Positions 45,228-56,368 are shown, counted from the first letter of the stretch. The stretch is 64,000 nucleotides of DNA from Branchiostoma floridae (GCF_000003815.2 NC_049997.1:1-64000); one strand, 5' to 3'. Notes: a model not told the origin generated them from the sequence alone. Made by a program: numbers and translations.

Positions 45228-45300
45228 CTGAGGGGGGGGGGGGGGTAGTGTCTGGGTTTGAATCTGAGTGGATTATCTGGATGTAATCCAGCAGCTTTTA

Positions 45301-45690
45301 GGCCATGTTGATTTGATTAAATGGATGACATCCACGAGCGCATCATTTTTCGTCCCTTTCGGAACACGATAAAAAGGGTTTCACCATGCTTTGAATCATA
45401 TAAAGCATCTGCGAAAGGAGCAAATACATGCCGTAGATTATAAAAAATATAGATCAGAAAACATAACTTACATTAATGTCAACGTCAATTCCAAGGTCAA
45501 AGAAGAAGAAAACAAAAATGAAGAATCTATTATTAGGTATTCAATACTTTGTGTCATTTGTTCAATCTTTTAGCCCAGTTAGAATTCATAATGAAGCCAC
45601 CTTTTTGGGGCCAAACATTTTTATTCGCACGCTCGCATCAGTTTTGAGATTCCGAGAGAATGTCATCCATATAATCAAATAAACATGGCC
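45301..45690. mobile_element. Complete 390-bp TA-flanked MITE
   Basis: Left end GGCCATGTTGATTTGATTA and right end TAATCAAATAAACATGGCC (with one small difference) form TIRs that extend inward through 'tggatgacatcc'. TA is present on both flanks (45299-45300, 45691-45692). Interior is non-coding. It lies just upstream (on the minus strand) of the dioxygenase exon at 45227. Copies or ends also occur at 25971, 27516, 29858 and 33165. Confidence 0.8.
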
Positions 45691-45879
45691 TACTGTCTGT
45701 AGCTAGAGTTTAGGTGACAATAGAGACAGTTTTACCCTCAAGTATCAATATAACTTGGAGCGAGGCAACACGGTTAACGCACTGTCCTTGTTACTGTACT
45801 TGCTCAACTTTACACGTAGGCACTGAAACGACTAGAGGGGCGAGTAGAACAGAAATAAACACTAATACATATATAATAT

Positions 45880-45990
45880 ATATTCTCCCGAGAATCGAAC
45901 CCGGGCCGTCAGATCACAAACCTAGCAGCACAACCAATTTGACCAAAAGCCTAACAGGCATTTGGCATAGTCGGCTGGCGCTACTTGAAC
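45880..45990 (-). mobile_element. tRNA-derived SINE head
   Basis: The minus strand reads 'ttggtcaaattggttgtgct' (A-box-like) and 'cccgggttcgattctcggg' (B-box). The cloverleaf does not close, so this is a SINE remnant and not a tRNA gene. It is truncated near the gap. Confidence 0.55.
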
Positions 45991-46004
45991 CCCCACTGTT
46001 ACAC

Positions 46005-46104
46005 NNNNNNNNNNNNNNNNNNNNNNNNNNNNNNNNNNNNNNNNNNNNNNNNNNNNNNNNNNNNNNNNNNNNNNNNNNNNNNNNNNNNNNNNNNNNNNNN
46101 NNNN
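46005..46104. other. Assembly gap (100 N)
   Basis: A 100-N block. Confidence 1.
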
Positions 46105-46264
46105 AACATCATCATTTAGTAGTACTTATTTATACGACAGATAGATCCCCAATGGAACATTTTGCATTTAGGATAGTCCCCGAAAATGCTATGTTTTGAT
46201 TCAAAAGCCAAAACCCAACAACAACAAAGACTAGGTAAGTTAGGCTTATTCACCAACCCCTTAA

Positions 46265-46690
46265 GGGCCTAATTATATTTCAGCCATACATAGTATGGTG
46301 AAATATGTTGTATTCGTAATGTTTCTTTCTTTCTTTCTTTCTTTCTCCTGTCAAATCTTCAAAGTGATTCATCTCCGCCGTTCCTGGACCGAATGACCTG
46401 AAATTTGGCACAGGGGTAGAATAGGCTAATACCTAGATGTGTTTTTCTCAGTTTTTTCATATCTGCCTCTAAAATGATTTTATTGAGGTTTAAAGGTCAT
46501 GTTTTGACCAAAACGGTATATTTTGGCCCCCTGTACCCTGGTCGTACAATGGAGTGGCCTGAAATTTGGTGTAAATAGGCATTAGATAGTTGGTAAAATG
46601 ATCCAAGTAAAATTTCTGGCATAAACTACTTTAAAATGCTTAATTTCAGCACTTTTCTGAGGGTAAATTGGCTTTCTTTTGGCCTCCTGC
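46265..46690 (+). repeat. Dispersed repeat ('ctgaaatttggcac' family)
   Basis: Copy of the family at 8920: 'tctcctgtcaaatcttcaaa', 'gacctgaaatttggcacagg' and 'aacggtatattttggccc'. A (TTTC)n tract is at 46323-46346. Confidence 0.5.
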
Positions 46691-46777
46691 CGTGCATGAA
46701 CTCCAGTGACCCCAATAACTCCAGCCCTGGGCGACAGGTGACAGGTGTCTGTCTGCTAATTAATTGAATTTTGCCGC

Positions 46778-46895
46778 CAGCCAATCAGCGAAGAGAAAGA
46801 AACACTTCGTCGGCAATTGGTATCAAAGCAACCAATGACACAACACTTCTCAAGCAAACCGCGAATTTCCAAAACTGAAGCTGATTGGCTAATAT
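46778..46895. promoter_or_regulatory. Cluster of four CCAAT boxes
   Basis: AGCCAATCAG (46779-46788), ATTGGT (46816-46821), AACCAATGA (46829-46837) and TGATTGGCTA (about 46883-46892) lie within 120 bp. They form the kind of NF-Y cluster found in eukaryotic promoters. A possible leader exon ends at a consensus donor at 47257. Could be the promoter of the downstream unit or of an unfound minus-strand first exon. Confidence 0.35.
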
Positions 46896-47159
46896 TGTCA
46901 CTCGTATATGTAGACGCAACCATTCATGTTTAGGAGGATTTGGAAATCTATGTTACTTAATAAAAGGTACTGCAAAGAATATAAGAAGAGAATATGTACA
47001 TTGTTTTGAAACATATTTATCATACAGTAACACAATGATAGATATACGGAATGAAACCTTCAGGTCTGACATATTTTTACAGAGCTTCTTGAACATTCCA
47101 ACCCAGCTACTTGGACTCGTCCTGCGTCACATGTATGCAAGATTGTGTTGCGTGAACTA

Positions 47160-47257
47160 GACGGCAAGCGCAGCTTCGGAGTTCCTCGAATTTTCTGCGC
47201 TTTTTTACGTCAGTTTCTACCCAATTTTGGTTGTCATCGGTGGCAGAACATCATAAG
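47160..47257 (+). other. Possible untranslated leader exon
   Basis: GC-richer than its surroundings and ends in a consensus donor (CATAAG|GTAAGA). The first downstream acceptor with an ATG right behind it is 'gtaatatttcag|gagga' at 49072, six bases before the OTU ORF. A spliced leader of the Helentron transcript is one reading. The start is only approximate. Confidence 0.25.
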
Positions 47258-48530
47258 GTAAGAAATGGCTATCCTTCCATTGTCCACTCCGTTGTTATTG
47301 TACTTTGAAAGGTGTTTTCGTTTGTGAAATTCGTCAGTACGTCCTTGGTACGTGCAAAACCGCGGGCAAGTGCTAACGAGCACTGGCGCGCTGTCGTCAT
47401 TGTGTAAACCTCTCCGTTTGCTGTCAAAAACAATTGACAAAAAAAATATTCCTAGACGTTACTTGCGTCTTTCCATATTTCTGTTGAATAATGATTTACT
47501 TGCGAGTTTGTTTATTTCCGTGGAAACATCTCTTAACTCTTACGTTTTGATGTAGTCAGGACGATTAGGTGCCGTCCTTCGGATTATGTGTAAATAATTT
47601 TCACGTAAAATTACGAGCAGCTATACTTGCAAACTCTGCTCCAATAATTTCACACGAGATGTTATGGTGTTTTGTGCATAATTCTGTTTGTTGACGGTAA
47701 CTGAATATTTTATTTTGGTCGTGAGGACGTCCACATATTTTTCTGTGGGGAGGGGGGGCAAATAGTTTCACAAGTTTAACCGAATAATAATTTTTCGTTC
47801 GTTCATTATATGCTGCTTACTGCATGGTTGATGTAAGAAGTGAAATGCCGTACACATATCTATGCCATGTTTTGGGGCATTTAGCAAAACTGCAAGCAAG
47901 AATGTTATACTTTGCCACCAATGTTGGTTGGTTGAAGTTGGTTTGTGAAACCTATGTTATTCCAGCCCATAGTTATGCCAGGGGTCATCATAGCCATAAT
48001 TTGTTTCATGTTGAATGTTGTATACTATAAACCTGACACTGGCACAGTGTGGTCGTCTTTGAGTCAGTGCACACTTGTAACATAAATGGCGCTGTTGTTA
48101 CAATAAGCCATTTGCACAAAAGCCCTCTCACACAGAGATCAGAACGCATGTGCGGCAAGCCGGCAACAGAAATTCTACTTTGTAGATAATATGTGAAAGG
48201 TAAGGTCGCTGTTTGCGTGGACTTAATGTTGCAGTAGCGGGAAAATGGATTGTTTGTATAGCGCCATCCCACAACTAAAATGCATTCACAGTACTGTACT
48301 TACATAGTCATACTGTAATGGAAAAGCCACCTCCTCTATAAACCACCAGTCAGTACCATTTACTGGTTACTCGGCAACGGTTCTACAAATGGACAGAAAA
48401 GTCTGCTTTTGATTTTGACAGTGCTAGCATGCTCAACTCTCACTGATCTAACCATATCTATACTTTGAATAATGCAGCACAGTATACTTTTCTACCATGG
48501 TGTTATACAGTACATTGTATGGACTCCAAT

Positions 48531-48748
48531 GGAGAAATGAATGAATGCAAACTAAAATAAAATTGTCTTGTAAGTATTCATGTTTCTCCACTGTATCAAG
48601 TATCTCAAACATTTTACTGTGGTATTGAGACATGGAGAAATGAATGAATGCGAACTAAAATAAAATAAAATTGTGTCTTGTACATATTCATGTTTCTTCA
48701 CCATTATTATAACGAGTACCTCAAACATGTCATTGTGGTACTGAGACA
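48531..48748. repeat. Two-copy tandem duplication (103/115 bp)
   Basis: Both copies start 'ggagaaatgaatgaatgc' (48531 and 48634). Both share 'aactaaaataaaattg', 'tcttg', 'attcatgtttct' and 'tcaaacat...gtggtaytgagac'. Probably part of a decayed non-coding repeat that continues to about 48830. Confidence 0.7.
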
Positions 48749-49078
48749 ATATGATACTGAGAGTAGCGAAGTGGTCACCATGAAAACTGTGAACATAAAA
48801 CCACCATTTAGTTTCTGTATTTACAGTATTACCCAGAATTTTTGTCGCCCGCACATGTGTACTCTAATAGAGGGTAAGCAAAACTCCATTTCAAGCATAC
48901 TGGTTATATTTTTCATCTTTTTTTTCAGTCAACCATCATATGATATGCAACCTTTATTTTTTTTTCTTTAAAGTTGAAGGCTTCATAATTGTTGACCCAA
49001 TGTCTAGTAACTAAATATAAGTACTAATGTCTCAAAGAACTGCTGCTACACTCTCATATTTGTAATATTTCAGGAGGA

Positions 49079-49891
49079 ATGCCACGTCGACGTAAGAATA
49101 AGACTTCTGCTGAATTGATGAGGCTGAATGCCTGGAAGGGACAACAGGAAACAAAGACAGCTGGTAAGCAGGAATTGGAGGTAAGACTAAGAGGGCAGAA
49201 GCCAGCTGATGAGCAGGAAGTGGAGGTAAGAGGTCAGGTGCCAGCTAATGAGCAGGAAGTGGAGGTAAGAGGACAGGAGCCAGCTAATGAGCAGGAAGTG
49301 GAGGTAAGAGGACAGGAGCCAGCTAATGAACAGGAAATAGAAGTAGCAGGACAGGACCTAGATGACAAGCAGCAATTACAGGTAACTGGGCTGGAGCCAG
49401 CTGATCCAAAGGAAGTAGAGGTAACAGGGGAGTGGAAGGATAGCGAGTTCACATTCAATCCCTTCACACAAAATGATCAATTGCAACTAGCAGGCCAGTT
49501 GAACCTTTCTGTTCATCGATATCTCAATATTCAGGAAAGGAATGTTCCTTTGGAGGCACCAATCAGTCCCATCAGAATTATTGGGGATGGTAATTGTTTC
49601 TATAGAGCTATTAGTTACCTTATCTGTGGCACCCAAGAGTATCATGATGTATTAAGGCAGCTTACAGTAGAATATATGTCAACATTGTCTGAAGATGTTT
49701 ACAGGCCTTGGTTGGCATTCGAGCACCCTGAAAAAACCATGGACCAGTACCTGTCTCGTGATGGTCGAAGCATGCAGAATCGTCATCCAGCAGATCTTGA
49801 AACATGGGCCACACAAGTAGAAATAAATGCGATGTCTACACTACTGGGAAGACGCATCTTTGTGTACGTGTACGGTAAAGCATGGCTATAA
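49079..49891 (+). CDS. Helentron ORF, segment 1: acidic repeats and OTU domain
   Basis: ATG six bases after an acceptor-like site. Residues 1-30 are basic. Residues about 33-120 are six to seven imperfect copies of a 13-residue unit (EVRGQEPANEQEV). Residues about 158-270 are the N-terminal two thirds of an OTU cysteine protease: PIRIIGDGNCFYRAISYL holds the Asp and catalytic Cys (D-G-N-C), followed by the helix with WATQVEINAMSTLLGRRIFV. The frame stops at 49891, but homology already leaves it near 49875. The catalytic His lies in the next frame. The protease could process the polyprotein or remove ubiquitin; this is known of the family only as a suggestion. Confidence 0.85.
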   Translation: MPRRRKNKTSAELMRLNAWKGQQETKTAGKQELEVRLRGQKPADEQEVEVRGQVPANEQEVEVRGQEPANEQEVEVRGQEPANEQEIEVAGQDLDDKQQLQVTGLEPADPKEVEVTGEWKDSEFTFNPFTQNDQLQLAGQLNLSVHRYLNIQERNVPLEAPISPIRIIGDGNCFYRAISYLICGTQEYHDVLRQLTVEYMSTLSEDVYRPWLAFEHPEKTMDQYLSRDGRSMQNRHPADLETWATQVEINAMSTLLGRRIFVYVYGKAWL

Positions 49892-51440
49892 GTGGGAATG
49901 GATGAAGCACCCATGGTGTGAGAGTAATACAAGCATGTTAGATGGTAGAAATGCTATATACATGCAACATACGAATGGTAACCATTTTGATGTTGTCACA
50001 GCAACAGTTTTCAACAAAAGACAGACAAGGAGTATGTCACGGCGCCACAGAGAGGAAACTACAGAAGCCTCACAAGTTGCCTGCATCAAGAGAAAGACTG
50101 TGCTGAATGCCAATAATGATGACGACGACCGGAAAAGGGTCAGACGAGACCGAGAAAGGAAACGGTACCAGGAGGATCCGGAATATGCCAAGGCCCAACG
50201 GGATGGAAAGAAGACTCGATATAGCACAGATAAACAGCACGCCCAGGAGAAGCGCGAAAGGGAACGGGAGCGAGCACTGGAGCGCTATTACACTGATGAT
50301 GACTATGCCAAGCAGAAGCGCGAAAGGGAACAGGAGCGAGCGCTGGAGCGCTATCACACTGATGATGACTATGCCAAGCAGAAGCGCGAAAGGGAGCAGG
50401 AGCGCTATCACACTGATGATGACTATGCCCAGCAGAAGCGCGAAAGGGAGCAGGAGCGCTATCACACTGATGATGACTATGCCCAGCAGAAGCGCGAAAG
50501 GGAGCAGGGGCGAGCGCTGGAGCGCTATCACACTGATGATGACTATGCCCAGCAGAAAAAAAGAAATGTGCAGATTAACAGACAGAAGAAGCAGAATTTA
50601 GCAGATGTCAATAAGGACATTGAACAGTTCCAGATGGAATGCAAAGAGGGACCAGAATATGTTTGCACTGTATGTCACAGGCTTTTGTTTCGCAATCAAG
50701 TCGTAATCTGTCATCGTGATGGTAAAAAATCAAGGTATGTTCGGGCTGTTAAGCACTGTCTTACAGGTACGTATGTACATCAATGCAACGTGGACTGCAG
50801 CCCACATGCGTGTCCCATAGCTAAGTCATCTAGGGGCAAAGAGTGGATATGTCACTGTTGTCATAGGCACATGATAGATAAAAAGACAATTCCATACGAG
50901 GCTCAGAGTAATAAGATGAAGCTCCCAGAAATACCCCCTGAGCTGAAAAGTCTCAATACTCTGGAGTCCCAACTGATAGCCAAGAGAATACCATTCATGA
51001 AAGTTGCAGCTCTCCCGAAAGGGGGTCAGAAAGGTGTTGTTGGCCCAGTAGTGTGTGTCCCAGCAGATGTGAGTGAAACACATGCAATCCTTCCCAGAAT
51101 GCCTTCAGAAGCTCAGTTAATCAAGGTGAAACTTAAGAGGAAGCTACAGTACAGTGGGCATCACATGTATAGACAAATCAGTCCATTGAAGGTTGATGTT
51201 GCTTTGAAGTATCTTGTTGAAAATAATGAACATTACAGCGGTACGTCTATCGATGCAGACTGGGCTACTTCTTGGAATGAAGAAGGAGGCCTTGTTGAAC
51301 CATCTGATGCTGAACAAGGAGGGAATGGCGCCTTAGAAGTTCATACAGCTCCTGAGCACCGCAAGTCTGTCACTGAAGAGGGGGATCATATGGAAGGGCC
51401 AACTAGGAATGATATGGAAGATGATGAAACAGACAACTAG
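49872..51440 (+). CDS. Helentron ORF, segment 2: OTU end, charged repeats, DUF6570-like
   Basis: In a frame shifted from segment 1, it resumes KHGYKWEWMK and reaches the OTU catalytic His in NGNHFDVV. A highly charged region follows with five 18-22-residue repeats (KREREQERYHTDDDYAQQ). A Cys/His-rich block comes next (YVCTVCHRLLFRNQ, WICHCCHRHMIDKKTIP) and a conserved stretch with ELKSLNTLESQLIAKRIPFM and VVCVPADV, the DUF6570-type region found at the N-terminus of many Helitron proteins. It ends at TAG 51438-51440, created by a tandem duplication of 34 bp. Confidence 0.82.
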   Translation, partial: TVKHGYKWEWMKHPWCESNTSMLDGRNAIYMQHTNGNHFDVVTATVFNKRQTRSMSRRHREETTEASQVACIKRKTVLNANNDDDDRKRVRRDRERKRYQEDPEYAKAQRDGKKTRYSTDKQHAQEKRERERERALERYYTDDDYAKQKREREQERALERYHTDDDYAKQKREREQERYHTDDDYAQQKREREQERYHTDDDYAQQKREREQGRALERYHTDDDYAQQKKRNVQINRQKKQNLADVNKDIEQFQMECKEGPEYVCTVCHRLLFRNQVVICHRDGKKSRYVRAVKHCLTGTYVHQCNVDCSPHACPIAKSSRGKEWICHCCHRHMIDKKTIPYEAQSNKMKLPEIPPELKSLNTLESQLIAKRIPFMKVAALPKGGQKGVVGPVVCVPADVSETHAILPRMPSEAQLIKVKLKRKLQYSGHHMYRQISPLKVDVALKYLVENNEHYSGTSIDADWATSWNEEGGLVEPSDAEQGGNGALEVHTAPEHRKSVTEEGDHMEGPTRNDMEDDETDN

Positions 51441-52404
51441 GAATGATATGGAAGATGATGAAACAGACAACGTTATTCGACAGGTAAATGAGGAAGAAGC
51501 CATGGAAGTAGCAGCTCTTAGTGAGGAAGAAACTGTGGAAGAAGCAGCTCTGAGCAAGGAAGAAACCATGGAAGAAGCAGCTCTGAGCAAGGAAGAAACT
51601 GTGGAAGAAGCAGCTCTGAGCGAGGAAGAAACCATGGAAGAAGCAGCTCTGAGTGAGGAAGAAACTGTGGAAGAAGCAGCTCTGAGCAAGGAAGAAACTG
51701 TGGAAGAAGCAGCTCTGAGCGAGGAAGAAACCATGGAAGAAGCAGCTCTGAGCAAGGAAGAAACTGTGGAAGAAGCAACTCTGAGCGAGGAAGAAACCAT
51801 GGAAGAAGCAGCTCTGAGCGAGGAAGAGGAACTAGACAGCCGCTTGCGGGGACTGCCACATGACACTTGCCTCCAGCCAGTAGATATAGGACAGGATTTT
51901 CTTGACCACCACGATGAACGCGTCATGTGTGTGGCTCCAGGAGAGGGGAGCAAACCAATTTCTGTGTTCCAGGAGGTTGGGGGAGAGGCAATGTCCTTCC
52001 CTGTTCAATTCCCTACTGGAAAGTTTTCTTTTAATGTTGATCGTGATGTACGTATTACGCCCAGCAAGTACTTCAAGGCACGCCTTATGGGTGCAGATAC
52101 GCGGTTTGCAAGCGACACTAACTACATATTCTTTGCACAATACGTAACAGAGTTGCGCTTCATACAGTCGAATATTTCCATATCTATGCGCAAAGGTTCG
52201 CCGACGACAAGTGGCGGCCGTAAAATATCTGCTGGTATGTTGTCAAACAAAGAGGACTTACAGGCTATACTTAAGTCAGATGAAGGCTATCGCTTCCTTC
52301 AGCCAGTCAGGGGTACTCCGCAGTTCTGGGACAAGGCGCTAAATGAATTGTATGCAATGATAAGACAGCTGGGAATTCCCACGTGGTTTGCTACGTTTTC
52401 TGCT
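51435..52404 (+). CDS. Helentron ORF, segment 3: 10-residue repeats and Helitron_like_N
   Basis: The frame after the 34-bp duplication. Eleven or so copies of a 10-residue acidic unit (EEAALSKEET) span 51508-51832. Then comes the Helitron_like_N domain: AMSFPVQFPTGKFSFNVDRD, ITPSKYFKARLM, FASDTNYIFFAQYV, RGTPQFWDKALNELYAM and QLGIPTWFATFSAA. Homology leaves this frame at about 52404, although it stays open to 52488. The domain precedes and supports the Rep nuclease. Confidence 0.85.
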
Positions 52405-55400
52405 GCGCTGGCCAGAAGTGTTAGAGGCGATTCGACAAGATCATGGCACAGTACCAGTAAGCGACTTGTCGTGGGAAGAGCGTTGTGACATTTTGAAGAG
52501 TAATCCTGTCACAGCTGCTCGCGTGTTTGATCGCAGAGTCAAGCTGTTTTTCAAACACCTCATTAAATCTCCATCGCAGCCAATTGGCGAGGTCATAGAC
52601 ACGTTCACGAGGACTGAATTCCAGCAAAGGGGCTCACCCCATATCCATTGTTTGTTTTGGGTGAAAGATGCACCAAAATTGGGTGTAAATTCTGAAGAAG
52701 AGATCTGCTCTTTTGTGGACAGATATGTGTGCTGTCAGCTGCCAAACTCAGAAACAGATAAGGAGTTATTTGACATAGTTAGCCAGGTTCAAATGCACCG
52801 AAAGGGTCATACATCGTCATGCAAGAAAGGTGGCAAGATCTGTAGGTTTGGATTCCCTAAGCCTCCAGTGAATCAGACATTTCTGTGCAGCCCTGTCTCC
52901 CTACAGGACCTGACCGATGAAGAATCAGCATCCATTGCTGGAAGGAAGAAGCAAGCCGAATCTGACCTGAAAAAATTCTGGGATGTGTTGGACAAGAAAA
53001 CAGAGCCAGAGAAGTGCTCCACTGAGGACGTTCTCAAGGAGGCCAATCTCACCACTGCACAGGTCTGTGACGCTTTGAACTTGATTGCAAACAGGAAGCA
53101 AGTATTCCTCAGACGCGAGCCAAAGGACATGTGGGTGAACAATTTCAATCCACATCTGCTCCGAGCTTGGAATGCGAACATGGACATCCAATATGTTCTC
53201 GATGCATACAGTTGTGTCAAGTACATAGTATCATACATCAGCAAAGCAGAAAGAGAAATGGGAAAGCTGCTCAAACAGGCTCAGAAAGAGGCAAGGGAAG
53301 GCAACGAGGATGTACTGACAGAAATGAGAAAAGTTGGCAATGCCTACCTTCACCACAGGGAAGTGAGTGCCCAGGAGGCTGTCTATCGTGTCTGTAGCCT
53401 GAACTTGAAGGAGTGCTCAAGACAAGTCACATTCATTCCAACAGATGAACAAGCTAATCGCTTGTCAAAACCTTTGGCCGACATTCAGAAGCTTGCAAGC
53501 GAGGGAAACGGTGATGAAGAAAACATCTGGATGCCGAACATTATGGATCGGTACAAGGCGAGGCCACAAGAAGAACCTTTCCGATCAATGTGTGCTGCAG
53601 AATTTGTCTCCGAGTATCGCGTCGTTTCTTGTTCAGGCCAGCAAGAAAATGCTCAGCAGTCTTCCAGAGGGGAAGCAAGGCATGTGTTGAGGGATAATTA
53701 CGGGGCTGTACAAAAACGTACAAGATCTGATCCAGCCGTCATCCGCTTTGCCAAATTTAATAAAAAGAAAGAGCCAGAGCGATTCTACTTGACATTGCTC
53801 AAGTTGTACTTGCCACACTACCATGATGCACAGTTGAAACCACCACAATATGCCAAGTATGAAGAGTTCTACTCGAATGGCTTTGCTCCCATATCAGACA
53901 GGGAGGATAGAGTAAATGTCATTGTGAATGGGAATAGGCGTAAATTTGAGCAAAATGTTGAGGAACTTGAGCAGGCTCGTAAAGACGCGGAAGATGGTAA
54001 TCTAGAAGATGTTTGGGCCCAGATCTTCCCCGAAGTGGAACAAGAAAGACTTGATTGTCTAGATAAGAGGGGAGAAAATGAAGTGGATGGGGTTATTGAG
54101 GGCACTGAGGATGACATTCCTGACCTAGCGACAACTGACAAATCAAAAGAAAGAAGCTTTACCCTAGAAGCCTGCCAGACAAAGATCCAGTATAAAACTG
54201 CGGTCCCCATGATGCAGTCACTCAACCCAATGCAACAGGGGGTCTTCTATTTTGTAAGGAATTGGTGTATGGAAACTGCACAGGGAAAGCGACCAGATCC
54301 CTTTCATATTTTTGTGACGGGTGGTGCGGGGACTGGAAAGAGCCATCTCATAAAATGCATATATTATGAGGCTACCAGGTTACTAGGAAAGGCACAAGAA
54401 AACCCTGACAAGGTCTCTGTCCTTCTTACGGCACCCACAGGAACTGCTGCATTCAATATCGGTGGGAGCACTGTCCACCATGCCTTTCATCTGATGTGTG
54501 TTACGAAGACGTATCAGCCCTTGTCTGAAAGTACCCTTAACACTTTGCGTGCGCAATATGAAAGCCTCAAAATTGTGATTGTAGATGAAGTATCGATGGT
54601 CGACATGAAGCTCATGTCTTCCATTCATGGTAGATTGGGTCAGCTGACCCAGTCAAGGTCAAGTGCAAACTTTGGAAATGTGAGCATCTTGGCAGTAGGT
54701 GACATGTATCAGATCCCTCCAGTCAGGGGACAAAGTCTCTACAGGGGAAAAGATTTCATTGACTTGTGGAATCCAATCTTTGAAGTTGTTGAACTTCAGG
54801 AAATCATGAGACAGAAGGATGATGCTGCCTTTGCAAACCTTTTGAATAGAATGAGGGTAAAGAGAAAAAAAGACAAACTTTCTGATGAAGATGACAAAAC
54901 TCTATCATCAAGGGTGTTATCTACAGACTTTGCATCAAATGATTATCCTAAGGATGCACTTCACATCTTTTCCACCAATAAAGCTGTTGTAGATTATAAT
55001 GACAAGATGTTGAATCTCAGGTGTTCAGATGTTACATGTTTTGAAGCCTCCGATTTTGTCAAAGATCCCACAACAGGTTCAATGACAAGACGACCTCATG
55101 CACAAGGAGATAAAGACGACCTCCTTGATGTGGTCAAAGTTGGGATTGGTGCTCGTGTCATGCTTTGTAGAAATGTCAATGTTGAGGATGGTCTAGTTAA
55201 CGGTGCATTTGGAACAGTGACAGGTGTAACAGGTGGCCAGCAAGATGCAAGTGATGGTGCAACTGTCTTTGTGAAGTTTGATAATCCAAAGGCAGGTGTG
55301 CTTGAAAGAGAAAAAAGTGCAGTTCCCAGTAGTCTACCAGAGAATTCAGTTCCGATTCGTCAGATTGAGGACAACTTGAAGAAATTAAGTAAAGTCAAAC

Positions 55401-56368
55401 GCTACCAAATTCCTATCAAGCTAGCCTGGGCCTGCACAGTACACAAAGTACAGGGCATGACAGTTCCTGAAGTAGTTGTCTCCATGAAAAATATTTTTGC
55501 ATCAGGTATGGCGTATGTGGCCTTGAGTAGGGTATGTTCCATAGGCGGTCTTCACATTACAGACTATAAACAGGAGTCCATCTACTGTGATGAGGCAGTG
55601 CAGGAGGCAGTTAATAAGATGAAGCATTTCGAATATGTATCCAACCCATTTACAAATGTTGGTGACAGATCTGTCGGTGAAGTGTTGAACATTGTCCATC
55701 ACAATACTGAAGGACTTGAAAAGAAATTTGAAAGTCTGAAGTCAACTTGTTTGGTTGAAGCTGATATCATATGCCTGACTGAGACATGGCTGTCAGAAAA
55801 TGTGCAGTCCTCCCAGTTTCAGTTGGAGAGTTTTAACATGTTTCGTAAAGACAGATCAAGTGGGCATGCTTGCGAGGAAGCTTGTAATGCGACAAGGAAT
55901 TCCAGTCGTGGAGGCGTGGCAATATATGTACGTGACATATACAAGTGTTCTGAAATTCCCATCCCAAATGATATCAGTCTAGAATGTGTGGTTACGCAAG
56001 TTTCTGCTGACTGCATGCCTGTGAAACATCTAATTGTAGCCATTTATAGACCCCCAAATGTTCGCAAAGACTCATTCATATCCAGTTTGGAGAAACTCTT
56101 GGGGCACTTGTCTGCAGTGGAAAGAAGTAACACAGTGATTCTTGGTGACTTTAATGAAAATTTGATGTCAAGTGAAAACAAAATGATCCTTTCTTTCTTG
56201 ATGCAAAATGGCTTCAAACAGTTGATAGAGTCTCCTACAACTGAAAGATGTACTCTCATTGACCATGTGTACATTTCACAACTGTCAGCTGTTGTTAATC
56301 ATGGTGTAATACAAACATTCTATAGCTACCATGATGCTGTATACTGTACGTTGTGTAATGAGAGATAA
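52405..56368 (+). CDS. Helentron ORF, segment 4: HUH Rep, PIF1 helicase, EN
   Basis: Open for 1,320 codons. Rep: GSPHIHCLFWVKDAP holds the HUH motif (H-I-H) and AYSCVKYIVSYISKAE the tyrosine motif, for rolling-circle nicking. Helicase: Walker A FVTGGAGTGKSHLIK, motif Ia TAPTGTAAFNIGGSTVHHAF, Walker B VIVDEVSMVD, motif III GDMYQIPPV, motif VI AWACTVHKVQGM then AYVALSRV; all intact. C-terminus (from about 55680): AP-endonuclease-like EN with CLTETWL, GGVAIYVRD, LGDFN, LIDHVY and a terminal SYHDAV motif. The Met at 52388 is not a real start; the segment continues segment 3 after a small deletion. Confidence 0.92.

Noticed and set aside
45880-45990. tRNA gene on the minus strand
   Set aside because: A and B boxes are present but no closing acceptor stem or anticodon arm; tRNA-derived SINE instead.
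52388-52404. ATG at 52388 as the start of a Rep/helicase gene
   Set aside because: It lies inside the Helitron_like_N homology of the other frame; the segment is a frameshifted continuation.
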